From JAEUJM01 sp044221555 (GTDB lineage: Bacteria; Actinomycetota; Acidimicrobiia; Acidimicrobiales; DATDAH01), in contig JBGAOY010000011.1 of assembly GCA_044221555.1 (NCBI GenBank), positions 62,001 to 126,000 of the forward strand: a stretch of DNA of 64,000 bases. Reading direction: 5' to 3'. The translations under genes were made by a program, and so were the position numbers. The stretch's first letter is position 1. Each line of letters opens with the position of its first letter. Positions 56,656 to 64,000 of this stretch are shown in pieces. The notes beneath the pieces are model-generated. The model saw only the letters and a program-made list of their open reading frames with translations. It had not been told where the DNA came from and searched no databases.

Positions 56656-57702
56656 TCACGCGTGCTGGTCGCGCACGACGGCGGGGGAGTGGCGGAAGAA
56701 CTGCTCCACGTCGCTCTCGTAGCGGTACGACGGCTGATGGTCGCCGACCGTGTTGCGCAGCCGCATGGCCTCGGCGAACGCCCGGACGGTGCCCGCCGAG
56801 GTGTAGTCGTAGCGGAACCCGGTGCCCACGAGGCGGCGGTTGTCGATGCCCCTCCCGTAGCGCAGCAGGTCGAGGGTCTCGTCGTTGAGGCTCACCGCGC
56901 CGAGCACCTTGAACGGGATCGACGCCAGGGTGGTGCCGAGGGGCGGCAGCGGCACGGTGCGCTTGGCGCAGATCTTGGCGACCTCGCTCCAGGGCAGGAG
57001 GCCGTCGCCGGCCACGTTGTAGATCCCCGGCACCTCGTGGTCGAGCACGAAGAGCACCGCCCGGATGACGTCGTGCTCGTGCACGAACTGCAGGCGCGGG
57101 TCGAAGCCGAAGATCGAGGGCACGACGGGGAGCTCGAGCAGCTTGGACAGCGGGGTGACCTTGTCGGCGCCGAGGACGTTGGAGAAGCGCAGGAGCGACA
57201 CGTTGACGTGGGGGTTGTCCTCGGCGAAGTCGTGCACGTAGCCCTCGACGCTCAGCAGCGAGCGTTCCACCCGGTTGCGGGGTGGGTGGGTGCGGGGCGT
57301 GTCCTCGCTGAACCAGGTGGGGTCGCCGACGGCCGACCCGTAGACCAGCGACGACGACTTCACCACCACGTTGCGCACCGTGCTGCCGGCCGCGGAGGCG
57401 GCGGCGAACAGGTTCATGGTGCCGATCACGTTGATCTCGTGCATGGCCCGGGCCCGCATCTGGTCGGAGTTCACCACCAGGAACGTGTGCACGATGGTGT
57501 CGACCTGGGTGGCCTTCACGATTCGGGCGAGGATGGAGTAGTTCTCGTCCACCCGCACGAACTCGGTGCGCTCGAGCTCCACCGAGGGGGGGCGGGTGTC
57601 GAGGCCGACGATTATGTCGACCGAGGGGTCGGCCTCGAGGGCCTGGGCGATGCGACCACCCCAGAAGGTGCCGAGGCCGGTGACCAGGATGCGCCGGCCC
57701 AT
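56656..57702 (-). CDS. NAD-dependent epimerase/dehydratase family protein
   Basis: A 348-residue extended SDR. The nucleotide loop is ILVTGLGTFWGGRIAQAL (5-22), followed by DTRPP, VHTFLVV, and KSSSLVYGS with the catalytic Ser-Tyr region (the Tyr is in LVYGS rather than a YxxxK). The acceptor domain is ILLRFSNVLG-like (SLLRFSNVLG, RLQFVHEHDVIRAV). Substrate unknown. GGAGGGG lies 7 bases before the ATG. The acyltransferase gene is 103 bases upstream in the same direction, so they are probably one unit acting on a lipid. Confidence 0.88.
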   Translation of the reverse strand: MGRRILVTGLGTFWGGRIAQALEADPSVDIIVGLDTRPPSVELERTEFVRVDENYSILARIVKATQVDTIVHTFLVVNSDQMRARAMHEINVIGTMNLFAAASAAGSTVRNVVVKSSSLVYGSAVGDPTWFSEDTPRTHPPRNRVERSLLSVEGYVHDFAEDNPHVNVSLLRFSNVLGADKVTPLSKLLELPVVPSIFGFDPRLQFVHEHDVIRAVLFVLDHEVPGIYNVAGDGLLPWSEVAKICAKRTVPLPPLGTTLASIPFKVLGAVSLNDETLDLLRYGRGIDNRRLVGTGFRYDYTSAGTVRAFAEAMRLRNTVGDHQPSYRYESDVEQFFRHSPAVVRDQHA

Positions 57703-57805
57703 CAGCCCACCCCTCCGTTCATCCGAGCCGGCGTGATGCGAGCCGCCGGCGTCATCGCTGCTGTCCGCATCGTCCGTGCTGGCCGCGACTCTCGTGCCGT
57801 CCGCA

Positions 57806-58696
57806 TCATCCGAACCACACCGATCGGCGGGCCCGCAACATGTCGTAGAGCGCCTGCTGGATGCGGTCGCGGATGGCCTCGGACTCGTCCATGATCCGGC
57901 TCTTCGAGTAGCGGGGCTGGTCCGGCTCGACGTCGAAGTGCACCGGCTCGAGCACCCGCAGCTTGAACTTGGCCGGGAAGTAGGTGACTGCGCCGAGCGG
58001 CCCGAAGGCCAACATGTTGGCGGTGATCGGGAAGTAGGGCAGGCCGGCGGCCTTGGCCACCCGGCCCATGTTGACGAGCGTGGGCATCGACTCCTCCGCC
58101 CCCACCACGGCCACGGGGATGACGGGCACGCCCGCCCGCATTGCGATCTCGACGAACCCGCCCCGACCGAAGCGCCGGAGCTGGTAGCGCTGGCTGAAGT
58201 TCTTGCCCGGGCCCTTGCTGCCCTCGGGGAACACCAGCACCAGCTGCTTCTGCTCACGGAGCAGGCGGTAGGCGTTGTCGGGGTGGGCGGCCACGCCGCC
58301 GGTGCGCGACCACAGCGTGCCGATGACCGGCAGGCTCTTGAACAGGTGGTCGGCGAGGCCGTACACCGGCCGGTGGAGCTCGGTCTCGAGGCCGTGCATG
58401 ATCACCGGGGCATCGGAGGGGATGGCCGCGGCATGGTTGGCCACGATGAGGGCGCCACCGTCGGTGGGGATGTTCTCGAGGCCCTCCCACTCGGCCCGGA
58501 ACCAGTGCTTGTAGATCGGGTCGTACACCCGCCGTGTGAGCGCCCGCATGCGCTCCGAGCGCCCCCACTCGTCCACATCGCTCTCGCGAGGGTCGTCCAG
58601 CACCGGTTCGTCGGCCTGGCGCGGCAGGGCCACCAGGGCCTGGCCGGGGGCCTCGGCCACCGCGGCGTCTGCGTGTTCCGGTTCGGGTTCCACCAC
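57806..58696 (-). CDS. lysophospholipid-type acyltransferase
   Basis: A 296-residue acyltransferase. The active-site block is VANHAAAIPSDAP (His then Asp after six residues, as in NHSGGxPxD-type relatives rather than the strict HX4D). It also has GVAAHPDNAYRLLREQKQ, VFPEGSKG and VPVIPVAVVGAEE. It should esterify a glycerolipid or diacylglycerol-like acceptor at the membrane. TAGCAT (complement of 58703-58708) is 6 bases before the GTG, so it is predicted leaderless. Confidence 0.9.
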   Translation of the reverse strand: MVEPEPEHADAAVAEAPGQALVALPRQADEPVLDDPRESDVDEWGRSERMRALTRRVYDPIYKHWFRAEWEGLENIPTDGGALIVANHAAAIPSDAPVIMHGLETELHRPVYGLADHLFKSLPVIGTLWSRTGGVAAHPDNAYRLLREQKQLVLVFPEGSKGPGKNFSQRYQLRRFGRGGFVEIAMRAGVPVIPVAVVGAEESMPTLVNMGRVAKAAGLPYFPITANMLAFGPLGAVTYFPAKFKLRVLEPVHFDVEPDQPRYSKSRIMDESEAIRDRIQQALYDMLRARRSVWFG

Positions 58697-58702
58697 GGGC
58701 CG

Positions 58703-58708
58703 ATGCTA
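58703..58708 (-). promoter_or_regulatory. -10 of the acyltransferase gene, predicted leaderless
   Basis: On the minus strand TAGCAT ends 6 bases before the GTG at 58696. No Shine-Dalgarno is present. Confidence 0.55.
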
Positions 58709-58782
58709 CGGCGGATGGCCCCGGCCCGAAAGGTGACGTCGGTCGCCCCTCGCCTCGCCGGCTCCCGCTACCGTCTCGCACG

Positions 58783-59211
58783 ATGCCGGGCTCGATGATC
58801 GAGGTGGTGCCCCAACCCCGTGTCGACCTGCTGGTCGACGACGCCGGCGGCGCCCGCCGGCGGCTGACCGAGTACTCGGGCATCGTCTGGTTCGGCGGCC
58901 GCCCACAGCTCACCTCGATGGGCGCCATGAGCGTCACCCGCGGCGCCAGGATCGAAACGCCGTTCTTCCTCCCCGACAGCCTGCCGTACCGGGCCGAGGC
59001 GCTGGCCGGCGCCACCCTGTCGGTGACGGTGGCGGCGGCCAACGTGAGCGATCACGTGTACCTGTTCGACCAGTCGGCTCGCTTCGTGCCCGACCCGGGG
59101 GGCCGTCCCACCTGGGTGCAGGTGCAGGTGCTGGCCACCGCCCGCGTGCCGGTGGCGTTCCAGTACCGGGTGGTGGCGCTGACCGCCCCCGACGCCGTCG
59201 ACACCCCCTGA
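58783..59211 (+). CDS. hypothetical protein (142 aa)
   Basis: This protein has a beta-rich pattern of short alternating strands (IEVVPQPRVDLLVDDAGG, RPTWVQVQVLATARVPVAFQ) and no signal peptide. I do not recognise a family. Codon bias is strong. TACCGT (58769-58774) ends 8 bases before the ATG. An ATG 12 bases inside is possible. It is divergent from the acyltransferase gene and followed by a hairpin. Confidence 0.72.
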   Translation: MPGSMIEVVPQPRVDLLVDDAGGARRRLTEYSGIVWFGGRPQLTSMGAMSVTRGARIETPFFLPDSLPYRAEALAGATLSVTVAAANVSDHVYLFDQSARFVPDPGGRPTWVQVQVLATARVPVAFQYRVVALTAPDAVDTP

Positions 59212-59230
59212 CTGCACCGACCCACTCACT

Positions 59231-59250
59231 CCACCAGATCGTTCTGGTGG
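59231..59250. terminator. hairpin between convergent genes
   Basis: CCACCAGA / TCTGGTGG is a perfect 8-base stem with a TCGT loop, 19 bases after the stop of the 58.8 kb gene and before the amidohydrolase stop. Confidence 0.6.
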
Positions 59251-59312
59251 CTGGGGTGTGTTGTGCGGGTGGCGTTCGAGCCACCGGAACGGGTGGTTGG
59301 GCCGGCGCCGGG

Positions 59313-61007
59313 TCAGTCGGTGCTGCGCAGCAGGCGGCCGGCCAGCGCGCCGGTGTGCTCGCCCGACTCGAGGAACGGCCGGCCGTTGACGATCGTGTGC
59401 TCGATGCCGTGTGAGCGCTGCACGAAGCGGGCCGCCCCGCCGGGGAAGTCGTGGGCGATCTCGGGCACGTCGAGGCCCAGGCCGTCCAGGTCGATCACGT
59501 TGAGGTCGGCGTAGGCCCCCTCGGCGACGCGGCCCCGGTCGCGGTAGCCGATGAAGTCGGCGGTGTCGGAGGTGAGGCGCCGCACCGCCTCCTCCACCGA
59601 CAGCAGCTGCCGGTCGCGGGCCCAGTGTGACAGCAGGTAGGTGGGCTGGCTGGCGTCCATGATCTGGGTGGCGTGGGCGCCGGCGTCGGCCAGCCCGAGG
59701 ATGGTGACCGACGACGTGATCTGCTCCTCGATCGCCGTCTCGTCCTGGTTCATCACCGGCCAGTTGACGATGGCCCGACCATCGGAGGCGTCCATCGCGT
59801 CGAGGTAGGCCTCGATGGGCGTGACGCCATGGCTCCGGGCGATGGCGGCGATGGAGTCGTCGTCGGTGTAGGCGTAGCGGACGGCGTCGGGCCGCATCAG
59901 GTACATGCGCTCGAAGGGCCCGACGGCCTTGCCGGCGCCCTCGTCGACGAGGCGGGAGCGCACCTTGGGATCCCGGATGGCCGCCAGGCGCACCGCCAGG
60001 TCGAGCGGCTGGAGGGCGGCGAACGACGGGAGGTCGTCGACGAGGGTGTTCGCCGCGAAGCTGAAGAGCACGCCGACGCTGCGGGGCGTGATCTGCGGGC
60101 GAAGCTGGGCGCCGGTGCGGTTGGCCTGCTCGCTCAGGGCGATGACCTGGCGGTAGTGGTCGCCGAGCGAGGCGATCTGCTGGAGGTTGAAGCTGAAGGG
60201 GCGACCGGTGCGGCGGCTGATCTCGGCCATCCAGGCCAGCTCCTCCTCGACGCGGGAGCCCGACCCGTCCTCCTCGTTGTAGCGGGGGGCGCTCTCGAGC
60301 ACGCCGCGCCCGAGCTCGCCGAGGGGGGCGGCGATGCCGAAGAACTCCTCGGGAGCGCTCCACGTGCCGGGCACGTTGCGGCCGTCGGGCACACGGTGGA
60401 AGAGGCTGCGCGAGATCGAGTAGCCCAGGGCGCCGGCCTCGACCGCGGCCCGGACGAGGGCGGCCATCTCGGCGATCTGATCGGCCGTGGCCGCGAAGTC
60501 GGGCTCACAGGCGGCCTCGCCGCACACGTAGGTGCGCAGGGCCACGTCGCCCACGTAGCCGCCGGCGTTGATGCCGAGTGGCAGCCGGTCGACCGTGTCG
60601 AGGTACTCGCCGTAGGACTCCCACTGCCACGACAGCCCGTCGAGGATGCACGAAGCGGGGATGTCCTCGACCGACTCCATCATCGTGGCCAGGGTCTCGG
60701 CCTGACCGGGGCGCACCGGGGCGAAGGTCATGCCGCAGTTGCCCATCACCACCGAGGTGACGCCGTGCCAGCACGACGACGACATGAGCGGGTCCCATCC
60801 CACCTGGGCGTCGAGGTGGGAGTGCAGGTCGACGAAGCCAGGCGTGACCAGCCGGCCCTCGGCATCGATCACCCGGCCCGCCCCGTCCGCGTCGACCTCG
60901 CCGACGGCGGTGATCCGGTCGCCGTCGACGGCCACGTCGGCCCGGCGGCCCGGTGCGCCGGTCCCGTCGATGACGGTGCCGCCGGTGATCACCAATTCGT
61001 GCGCCAT
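59313..61007 (-). CDS. amidohydrolase, N-acyl-D-amino-acid deacylase-like
   Basis: A 564-residue metal-dependent hydrolase. It starts ELVITGGTVIDGTGAPGRRA. The zinc motif is GFVDLHSHLD (about 57-66), followed by VVMGNCGMTFAP, the binding helix in EAGALGYSIS, and the late metal Asp in LGLADAGAHATQ. The C-terminus holds the dihydroorotase-like DLNVID beta segment. D-aminoacylases share this layout; the natural substrate is unknown. TAGCCT (complement of 61014-61019) is 6 bases before the ATG. Confidence 0.9.
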   Translation of the reverse strand: MAHELVITGGTVIDGTGAPGRRADVAVDGDRITAVGEVDADGAGRVIDAEGRLVTPGFVDLHSHLDAQVGWDPLMSSSCWHGVTSVVMGNCGMTFAPVRPGQAETLATMMESVEDIPASCILDGLSWQWESYGEYLDTVDRLPLGINAGGYVGDVALRTYVCGEAACEPDFAATADQIAEMAALVRAAVEAGALGYSISRSLFHRVPDGRNVPGTWSAPEEFFGIAAPLGELGRGVLESAPRYNEEDGSGSRVEEELAWMAEISRRTGRPFSFNLQQIASLGDHYRQVIALSEQANRTGAQLRPQITPRSVGVLFSFAANTLVDDLPSFAALQPLDLAVRLAAIRDPKVRSRLVDEGAGKAVGPFERMYLMRPDAVRYAYTDDDSIAAIARSHGVTPIEAYLDAMDASDGRAIVNWPVMNQDETAIEEQITSSVTILGLADAGAHATQIMDASQPTYLLSHWARDRQLLSVEEAVRRLTSDTADFIGYRDRGRVAEGAYADLNVIDLDGLGLDVPEIAHDFPGGAARFVQRSHGIEHTIVNGRPFLESGEHTGALAGRLLRSTD

Positions 61008-61013
61008 GGAAGG

Positions 61014-61019
61014 AGGCTA
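61014..61019 (-). promoter_or_regulatory. -10 of the amidohydrolase gene, predicted leaderless
   Basis: On the minus strand TAGCCT is followed by CCTTCC (6 bases) and the ATG at 61007. Confidence 0.55.
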
Positions 61020-61050
61020 GTGACGCCCCGCCGGGCATGCTTCCCGTGGG

Positions 61051-62766
61051 ATGGGGGACTCCACCGGCACTGACACCGACATCGTGAGCGACGACGACGA
61101 CCTGCCGGGGTTCGTCGTGGGCCCGGAGACCGAGCTGTCGGTCGCGGCCGAGGCGGCCCTGGCCGAGCGCGGTGCCGTTCGGGCCGCCGGGGAGAACGGC
61201 GACCGCAAGGCCGCGGCAGGCGAGGGTGGCGCCGGGGTGACGCCGGCCGGCGCGGCGAGCGACAGCGGGGCCGGGGTGACGCGGGCCGGCGCGGCGGGCG
61301 ACGGCGGTGCTGGGGTGACGCGGGTGGGCGCGGCGGGCGACGGCGGTGCTGGGGTGACGCGGGTGGGCGCGGCGGGCGACGGCGGTGCTGGGGTGACGCG
61401 GGCGGGCGCGGCGGGCGACGGCGGTGCTGGGGTGACGCGGGCGGGCGCGGCGGGCGACGGCGGCGCTGGGGTGACGCGGGCGGGCGCGGCGAGCGAGGGA
61501 CGAGCGAGCCATGACGGTGCGATGAGCCGTCAGGCGAAGAGCGAGAAGCGAGGCCTGCGCGACGCGGCCAAGGCGTTCCAGCACCGGAATTTCGCGTTGC
61601 TCTGGACCGGGGCGGTGCTGTCGAACACGGGGAGCTGGGTGCAGAACGTCACCGTGCCCTTCGTGGTGTTCAAGCTGACGGGATCGGCCGGCTGGTTGGG
61701 GGTCGCGGGCTTCGCCCAACTGTTCCCGGCGTGGCTGATGGGGCCGGTCGGTGGGGTGATCGCCGACCGCTTCCCCCGGCGCACCGTGCTGTTGATCACC
61801 CAGTCGGTGATGGCGGTGCTCGCGCTGCTCGAGGCCGCGGTGTGGGCTGCCGGCGTCCGCAACGCCGTTGTGGTGGTGGCCATCGTGGCGGTGTCGGGCA
61901 TCGTGGCCGGGCTGAACATCGCCAGTTGGCAGGCGTTCGTCAGCGAGTTGGTGCCTCGGGAGGACCTGCTCAACGCGGTCACGTTGAACTCGGCGCAGTT
62001 CAACGCCTCGCGTGCCTTCGGCCCTGCCATCGGCGGCGTGGTGCTCGCCACGCTGGGTGTCACCTGGGCGTTCCTCATCAACGCCGTGTCGTTCATCGCC
62101 GTGCTCGTGGCGCTGGTGCTGATCCAGGTCCCGGTCATCGTCGCCCGCCAGCAGGGGCCGCCCCGTATCATCGCCGAGTTCGTCAACACCGTCCGCTACA
62201 CCCGGACCAAGCCGGGCATCGTCACCTGCATCCTCGTCGTGATCGCGCTGGGGCTGTTCGGCAGCCCGGTGTTCACGCTGCTGGTGGTGTTCGCCGACGA
62301 CGTCTACGGGGTGGGCAAGGGCCTGTACGGCCTGCTGGGCGCGGCGCTCGGCCTCGGCGCGATCCTGGGGACGCCGGTGGTGGCCGGCTGGGGCAGCGGG
62401 CTGCTGCGCAGTCGCCTGATCGCCGGCGCGCTGGTCATCTACGGCGCCGCCTTGATGGCCTTCGCCCTGTCGCCCGGCTACTGGTGGGGGGTCCTCGCGC
62501 TCCTGGTGGCGGGCGCCGGCTACCTGGCGGTGGCGTCCACCCTGAACACCACGCTGCAGTTGCTGGTGGACGAGCACATGCGCGGGAAGGTGATCGCGCT
62601 CTACCTCATGGGCCTCACGTTCACCGTGCCCGTCGGCAACCTGGTCCAGGGCTGGATGACCGAGGCCATCGGGCCCCGCACCACCGTCACCCTCAGCGGC
62701 GCCGCCTTCCTCGTCGTCACCGGGTGGCTGTTCGCCTCCCACCGCCTTCGCTTGATGGACGGCTGA
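61051..62766 (+). CDS. MFS exporter with a repeat-rich N-terminal extension
   Basis: A 571-residue protein. Residues 1-165 are an acidic then repetitive cytoplasmic extension with seven copies of a 13-residue unit near GGAGVTRAGAAGD. The transporter proper starts about 170 (FQHRNFALLWTGAVLSNTGS) and has about 11-12 helices of the EntS-type MFS family (ADRFPRRTVLLITQ, NSAQFNASRAFGPAIGG). Its substrate is unknown; relatives export siderophores or drugs. An internal ATG at 61522 (MSRQAKSEKRGLRD) would give a normal-length transporter, so the extension may be dispensable. Confidence 0.9.
   Translation: MGDSTGTDTDIVSDDDDLPGFVVGPETELSVAAEAALAERGAVRAAGENGDRKAAAGEGGAGVTPAGAASDSGAGVTRAGAAGDGGAGVTRVGAAGDGGAGVTRVGAAGDGGAGVTRAGAAGDGGAGVTRAGAAGDGGAGVTRAGAASEGRASHDGAMSRQAKSEKRGLRDAAKAFQHRNFALLWTGAVLSNTGSWVQNVTVPFVVFKLTGSAGWLGVAGFAQLFPAWLMGPVGGVIADRFPRRTVLLITQSVMAVLALLEAAVWAAGVRNAVVVVAIVAVSGIVAGLNIASWQAFVSELVPREDLLNAVTLNSAQFNASRAFGPAIGGVVLATLGVTWAFLINAVSFIAVLVALVLIQVPVIVARQQGPPRIIAEFVNTVRYTRTKPGIVTCILVVIALGLFGSPVFTLLVVFADDVYGVGKGLYGLLGAALGLGAILGTPVVAGWGSGLLRSRLIAGALVIYGAALMAFALSPGYWWGVLALLVAGAGYLAVASTLNTTLQLLVDEHMRGKVIALYLMGLTFTVPVGNLVQGWMTEAIGPRTTVTLSGAAFLVVTGWLFASHRLRLMDG
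61225..61497 (+). repeat. coding minisatellite, 39-base unit x 7
   Basis: Seven in-frame copies of a 39-base unit (13 codons) inside the MFS gene. The middle copies are identical or nearly so; the first and last have drifted, as expected of an array that grows and shrinks by slippage or recombination. Confidence 0.95.
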
Positions 62767-62782
62767 CGGCGCCCCACCCACC

Positions 62783-62832
62783 GTTCTGGGTGCCGATCTC
62801 CCGGCTCACGCGTCGATCTGTGTACCCGGAAC
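62783..62832. terminator. inverted repeat between convergent MFS and nuclease genes
   Basis: GTTCTGGGT (62783-62791) can pair with ACCCGGAAC (62824-62832), with one T-G wobble. GATC occurs in both arms further in. It lies between the two stop codons and recalls the longer palindromes at 36.6-40 kb. Confidence 0.4.
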
Positions 62833-62847
62833 GAGAGGTGCGGGGTT

Positions 62848-63792
62848 TCAATCGAAGGCGGCGTCGGCGACCCACGCCTGGCCCGTCGGGCACTCGTCGT
62901 AGAGGGGGCACCAGCGGCAGACGGGGCCGGCGCGGTAGACGGGCTCGCGGCCGTCGTGGTGCAACTCGACCACGCGGGCGACGCCTTCGGCGGTGCGGGC
63001 CACGGCCGCCCACAGCACGTCCTCGGTGACGTCCTCGGGCTGGAGGCGGCCCGAGTCCAGGTAGTGGGTGGCGAGGCGCCGGGGTGGCGTGCCGAGGCGC
63101 AACGTCTCGACGAGGGCGTAGAAGCGCAGGTCGTCGACGTGGGTGGGCGAGAACATGCCGGTCTTCAGGTCGATCAGCACCTTGCCGGCCACGTTGCCCC
63201 GGGCGAAGCCGATGGACAGGTCGACCTTGCCGGAGAGGCGCACCTTGTCGTGGCAGAGGTCGGCGCTCACCCGGCTCTCGGGGACAGGCCGCCAGCCGAC
63301 CTTGAGCGGTGGCCAGCACTCGAGGAACTTCGCCACCCGGTCGTTCGCCTCGGCCCGGAGCTCGGCCACCTCCTCGGGCGAGCACGACCGCAGCCACTCG
63401 CCGAGGCTGCGGTCGTCCTCGCCGAGGCGGGTGAGCGCCCCGTCCACCAGCTCGAGGGGCGCCGAGCTGCCCCGCAGGTTCAGCGAGAGCTCGATCGCCT
63501 TGTGGGCGACGGTTCCCCGAGCCGTGGCCGGTGTCCACGCGAACTCCTCGGCCTCCTCGGCCAGGAAGCGCACCTCGCAGCCGTGGACCTGGCTGAGGCG
63601 GTGCTTGCTGAGGAACAGGGGCACCTGGGGCAGCGCGTCGACCAGCGGCCCGATCCGTGCCTCGAGCTCGAACCGAAGCTCGGCGCGCAGGGACGGGTCG
63701 AAGGTGCGGGGTTCCTCGTCGCCAGTGCGCAGGGCATCCAGCAGGTCCTGCTGGGCCGGGTTGAGCGCCGCCTCCTCCGCCTGCTTCTCCAC
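62848..63792 (-). CDS. RecB/Cas4-like PD-(D/E)XK nuclease domain protein
   Basis: A protein of 314 residues from the GTG at 63792. The nuclease core is seen in GTVAHKAIEL (an early His/Glu), LSGKVDLSIG and KVLIDLKTG (the PD-(D/E)XK Asp and Lys). The C-terminal CRWCPLYDECPTG can complete a Fe-S cluster with an earlier Cys, as in AddB and Cas4. No CRISPR or RecBCD gene is nearby, so it is probably a stand-alone repair-type exonuclease domain. A longer frame from the GTG at 63858 would overlap the divergent gene; LNPAQQDLL near the N-terminus supports the shorter start. Confidence 0.85.
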   Translation of the reverse strand: MEKQAEEAALNPAQQDLLDALRTGDEEPRTFDPSLRAELRFELEARIGPLVDALPQVPLFLSKHRLSQVHGCEVRFLAEEAEEFAWTPATARGTVAHKAIELSLNLRGSSAPLELVDGALTRLGEDDRSLGEWLRSCSPEEVAELRAEANDRVAKFLECWPPLKVGWRPVPESRVSADLCHDKVRLSGKVDLSIGFARGNVAGKVLIDLKTGMFSPTHVDDLRFYALVETLRLGTPPRRLATHYLDSGRLQPEDVTEDVLWAAVARTAEGVARVVELHHDGREPVYRAGPVCRWCPLYDECPTGQAWVADAAFD

Positions 63793-63847
63793 CTCGAGGA
63801 GACTACGGCTCCGATTCCTGTCACTGGTGGTGGGGATGATGGCGGTG

Positions 63848-64000
63848 ATGGAAGCCACGTCCGTGCGGTTCGCCGCCGCCGCCCGAAGCCTCGGAACCGC
63901 CGCCCGGCGGCGAGGCCTGGCCGTGCCGGCGTTCCGCAGCCCCCCGCGGCTCGTCGGCGTGGACCGGTCGCTCCGGCGACGGGCGGACGGCGCCGTGGTG
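63848..64000 (+). CDS. partial hypothetical protein (3' end outside window)
   Basis: The last 51 codons of the window read MEATSVRFAAAARSLGTAAR and continue with Arg-rich sequence ending RRRADGAVV. The Pro-containing RSPPRLVGVDRSLRRR segment resembles a conserved actinobacterial protein of unknown function. It is divergent from the nuclease gene. Codon bias supports coding. Confidence 0.65.
   Translation, partial: MEATSVRFAAAARSLGTAARRRGLAVPAFRSPPRLVGVDRSLRRRADGAVV

Noticed and set aside
62848..63792. Cas4 as part of a CRISPR system.
   Set aside because: The PD-(D/E)XK and Cys motifs fit, but there are no other cas genes or repeats in the window. A stand-alone RecB-like domain is the safer reading.

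Overview
This is very GC-rich chromosomal DNA from an actinobacterium. Coding frames are read mainly from an extreme G/C bias at codon position 3. The best guess is a deep-branching, non-mycobacterial member of the Acidimicrobiia type. That rests on general character: many Thr/Pro- and Gly/Ser-rich lipoproteins, actinobacterial families such as DUF501, DUF3566, DUF1707 and Rpf, and the two tiny actinobacterial ribosomal proteins bL37 and bS22. No 16S gene is present to settle it. I see no phage, insertion sequence, CRISPR array or rRNA.

The backbone is a housekeeping neighbourhood whose gene set matches the Mycobacterium tuberculosis Rv1007-Rv1026 region: metG-tatD-rpf-rsmA-ispE (9.2-14.1 kb), glmU-prs-rplY-pth (22.8-26.7 kb), mfd-SurA-like lipoprotein-mazG (30.4-36.6 kb), eno-ftsB (44.7-46.5 kb) and DUF501-ppx (52.9-54.6 kb). 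Accessory blocks lie between these core blocks.

Layout. 0-9.1 kb: an unidentified partial gene, bL37, an alpha/beta hydrolase, an AbiEi/DUF559-like protein, a PHP phosphoesterase, ychF, an SDR, DUF192, rsmI and rmuC. 9.2-14.4 kb: the metG-ispE block, bS22 and tRNA-Gln. 14.5-22.7 kb: a surface block with a large subtilase, a seven-repeat RCC1-like protein, a pseudogene and four acidic lipoproteins. 22.8-30.2 kb: glmU, prs, rplY, pth, small membrane proteins, a lipoprotein hydrolase and a membrane SGNH hydrolase. 30.4-36.6 kb: mfd, foldase, mazG. 36.6-44.6 kb: a carboxyltransferase, a CrtI-type oxidoreductase, a GltS-like flavoprotein, PPK2 and a secreted Fn3 protein. 44.7-50.6 kb: eno, ftsB, a DrrABC-type exporter, and CoxS and CoxM subunits. 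50.7-55.8 kb: Dabb/SDR divergent from DUF1707-MobA-like-DUF501-ppx-DUF3566-GNAT. 55.8-64 kb: a lipid and CoA group, an amidohydrolase, an MFS exporter with a repeat-rich N-terminus, a RecB-like nuclease and a partial gene.

Two features run through the window. First, many genes have a TANNNT -10 element exactly 6-8 bases before the start codon, which predicts leaderless mRNAs. In three places the leaderless start belongs to a very short upstream ORF that ends in a 4-base ATGA/GTGA overlap with the real gene (the PHP gene, eno, the DUF3566 gene). Second, the window is full of short tandem repeats (units of 6, 8, 13, 17, 18, 24, 39, 61 and 90 bases) and carries a small family of long palindromes whose stem sequences differ but still pair.
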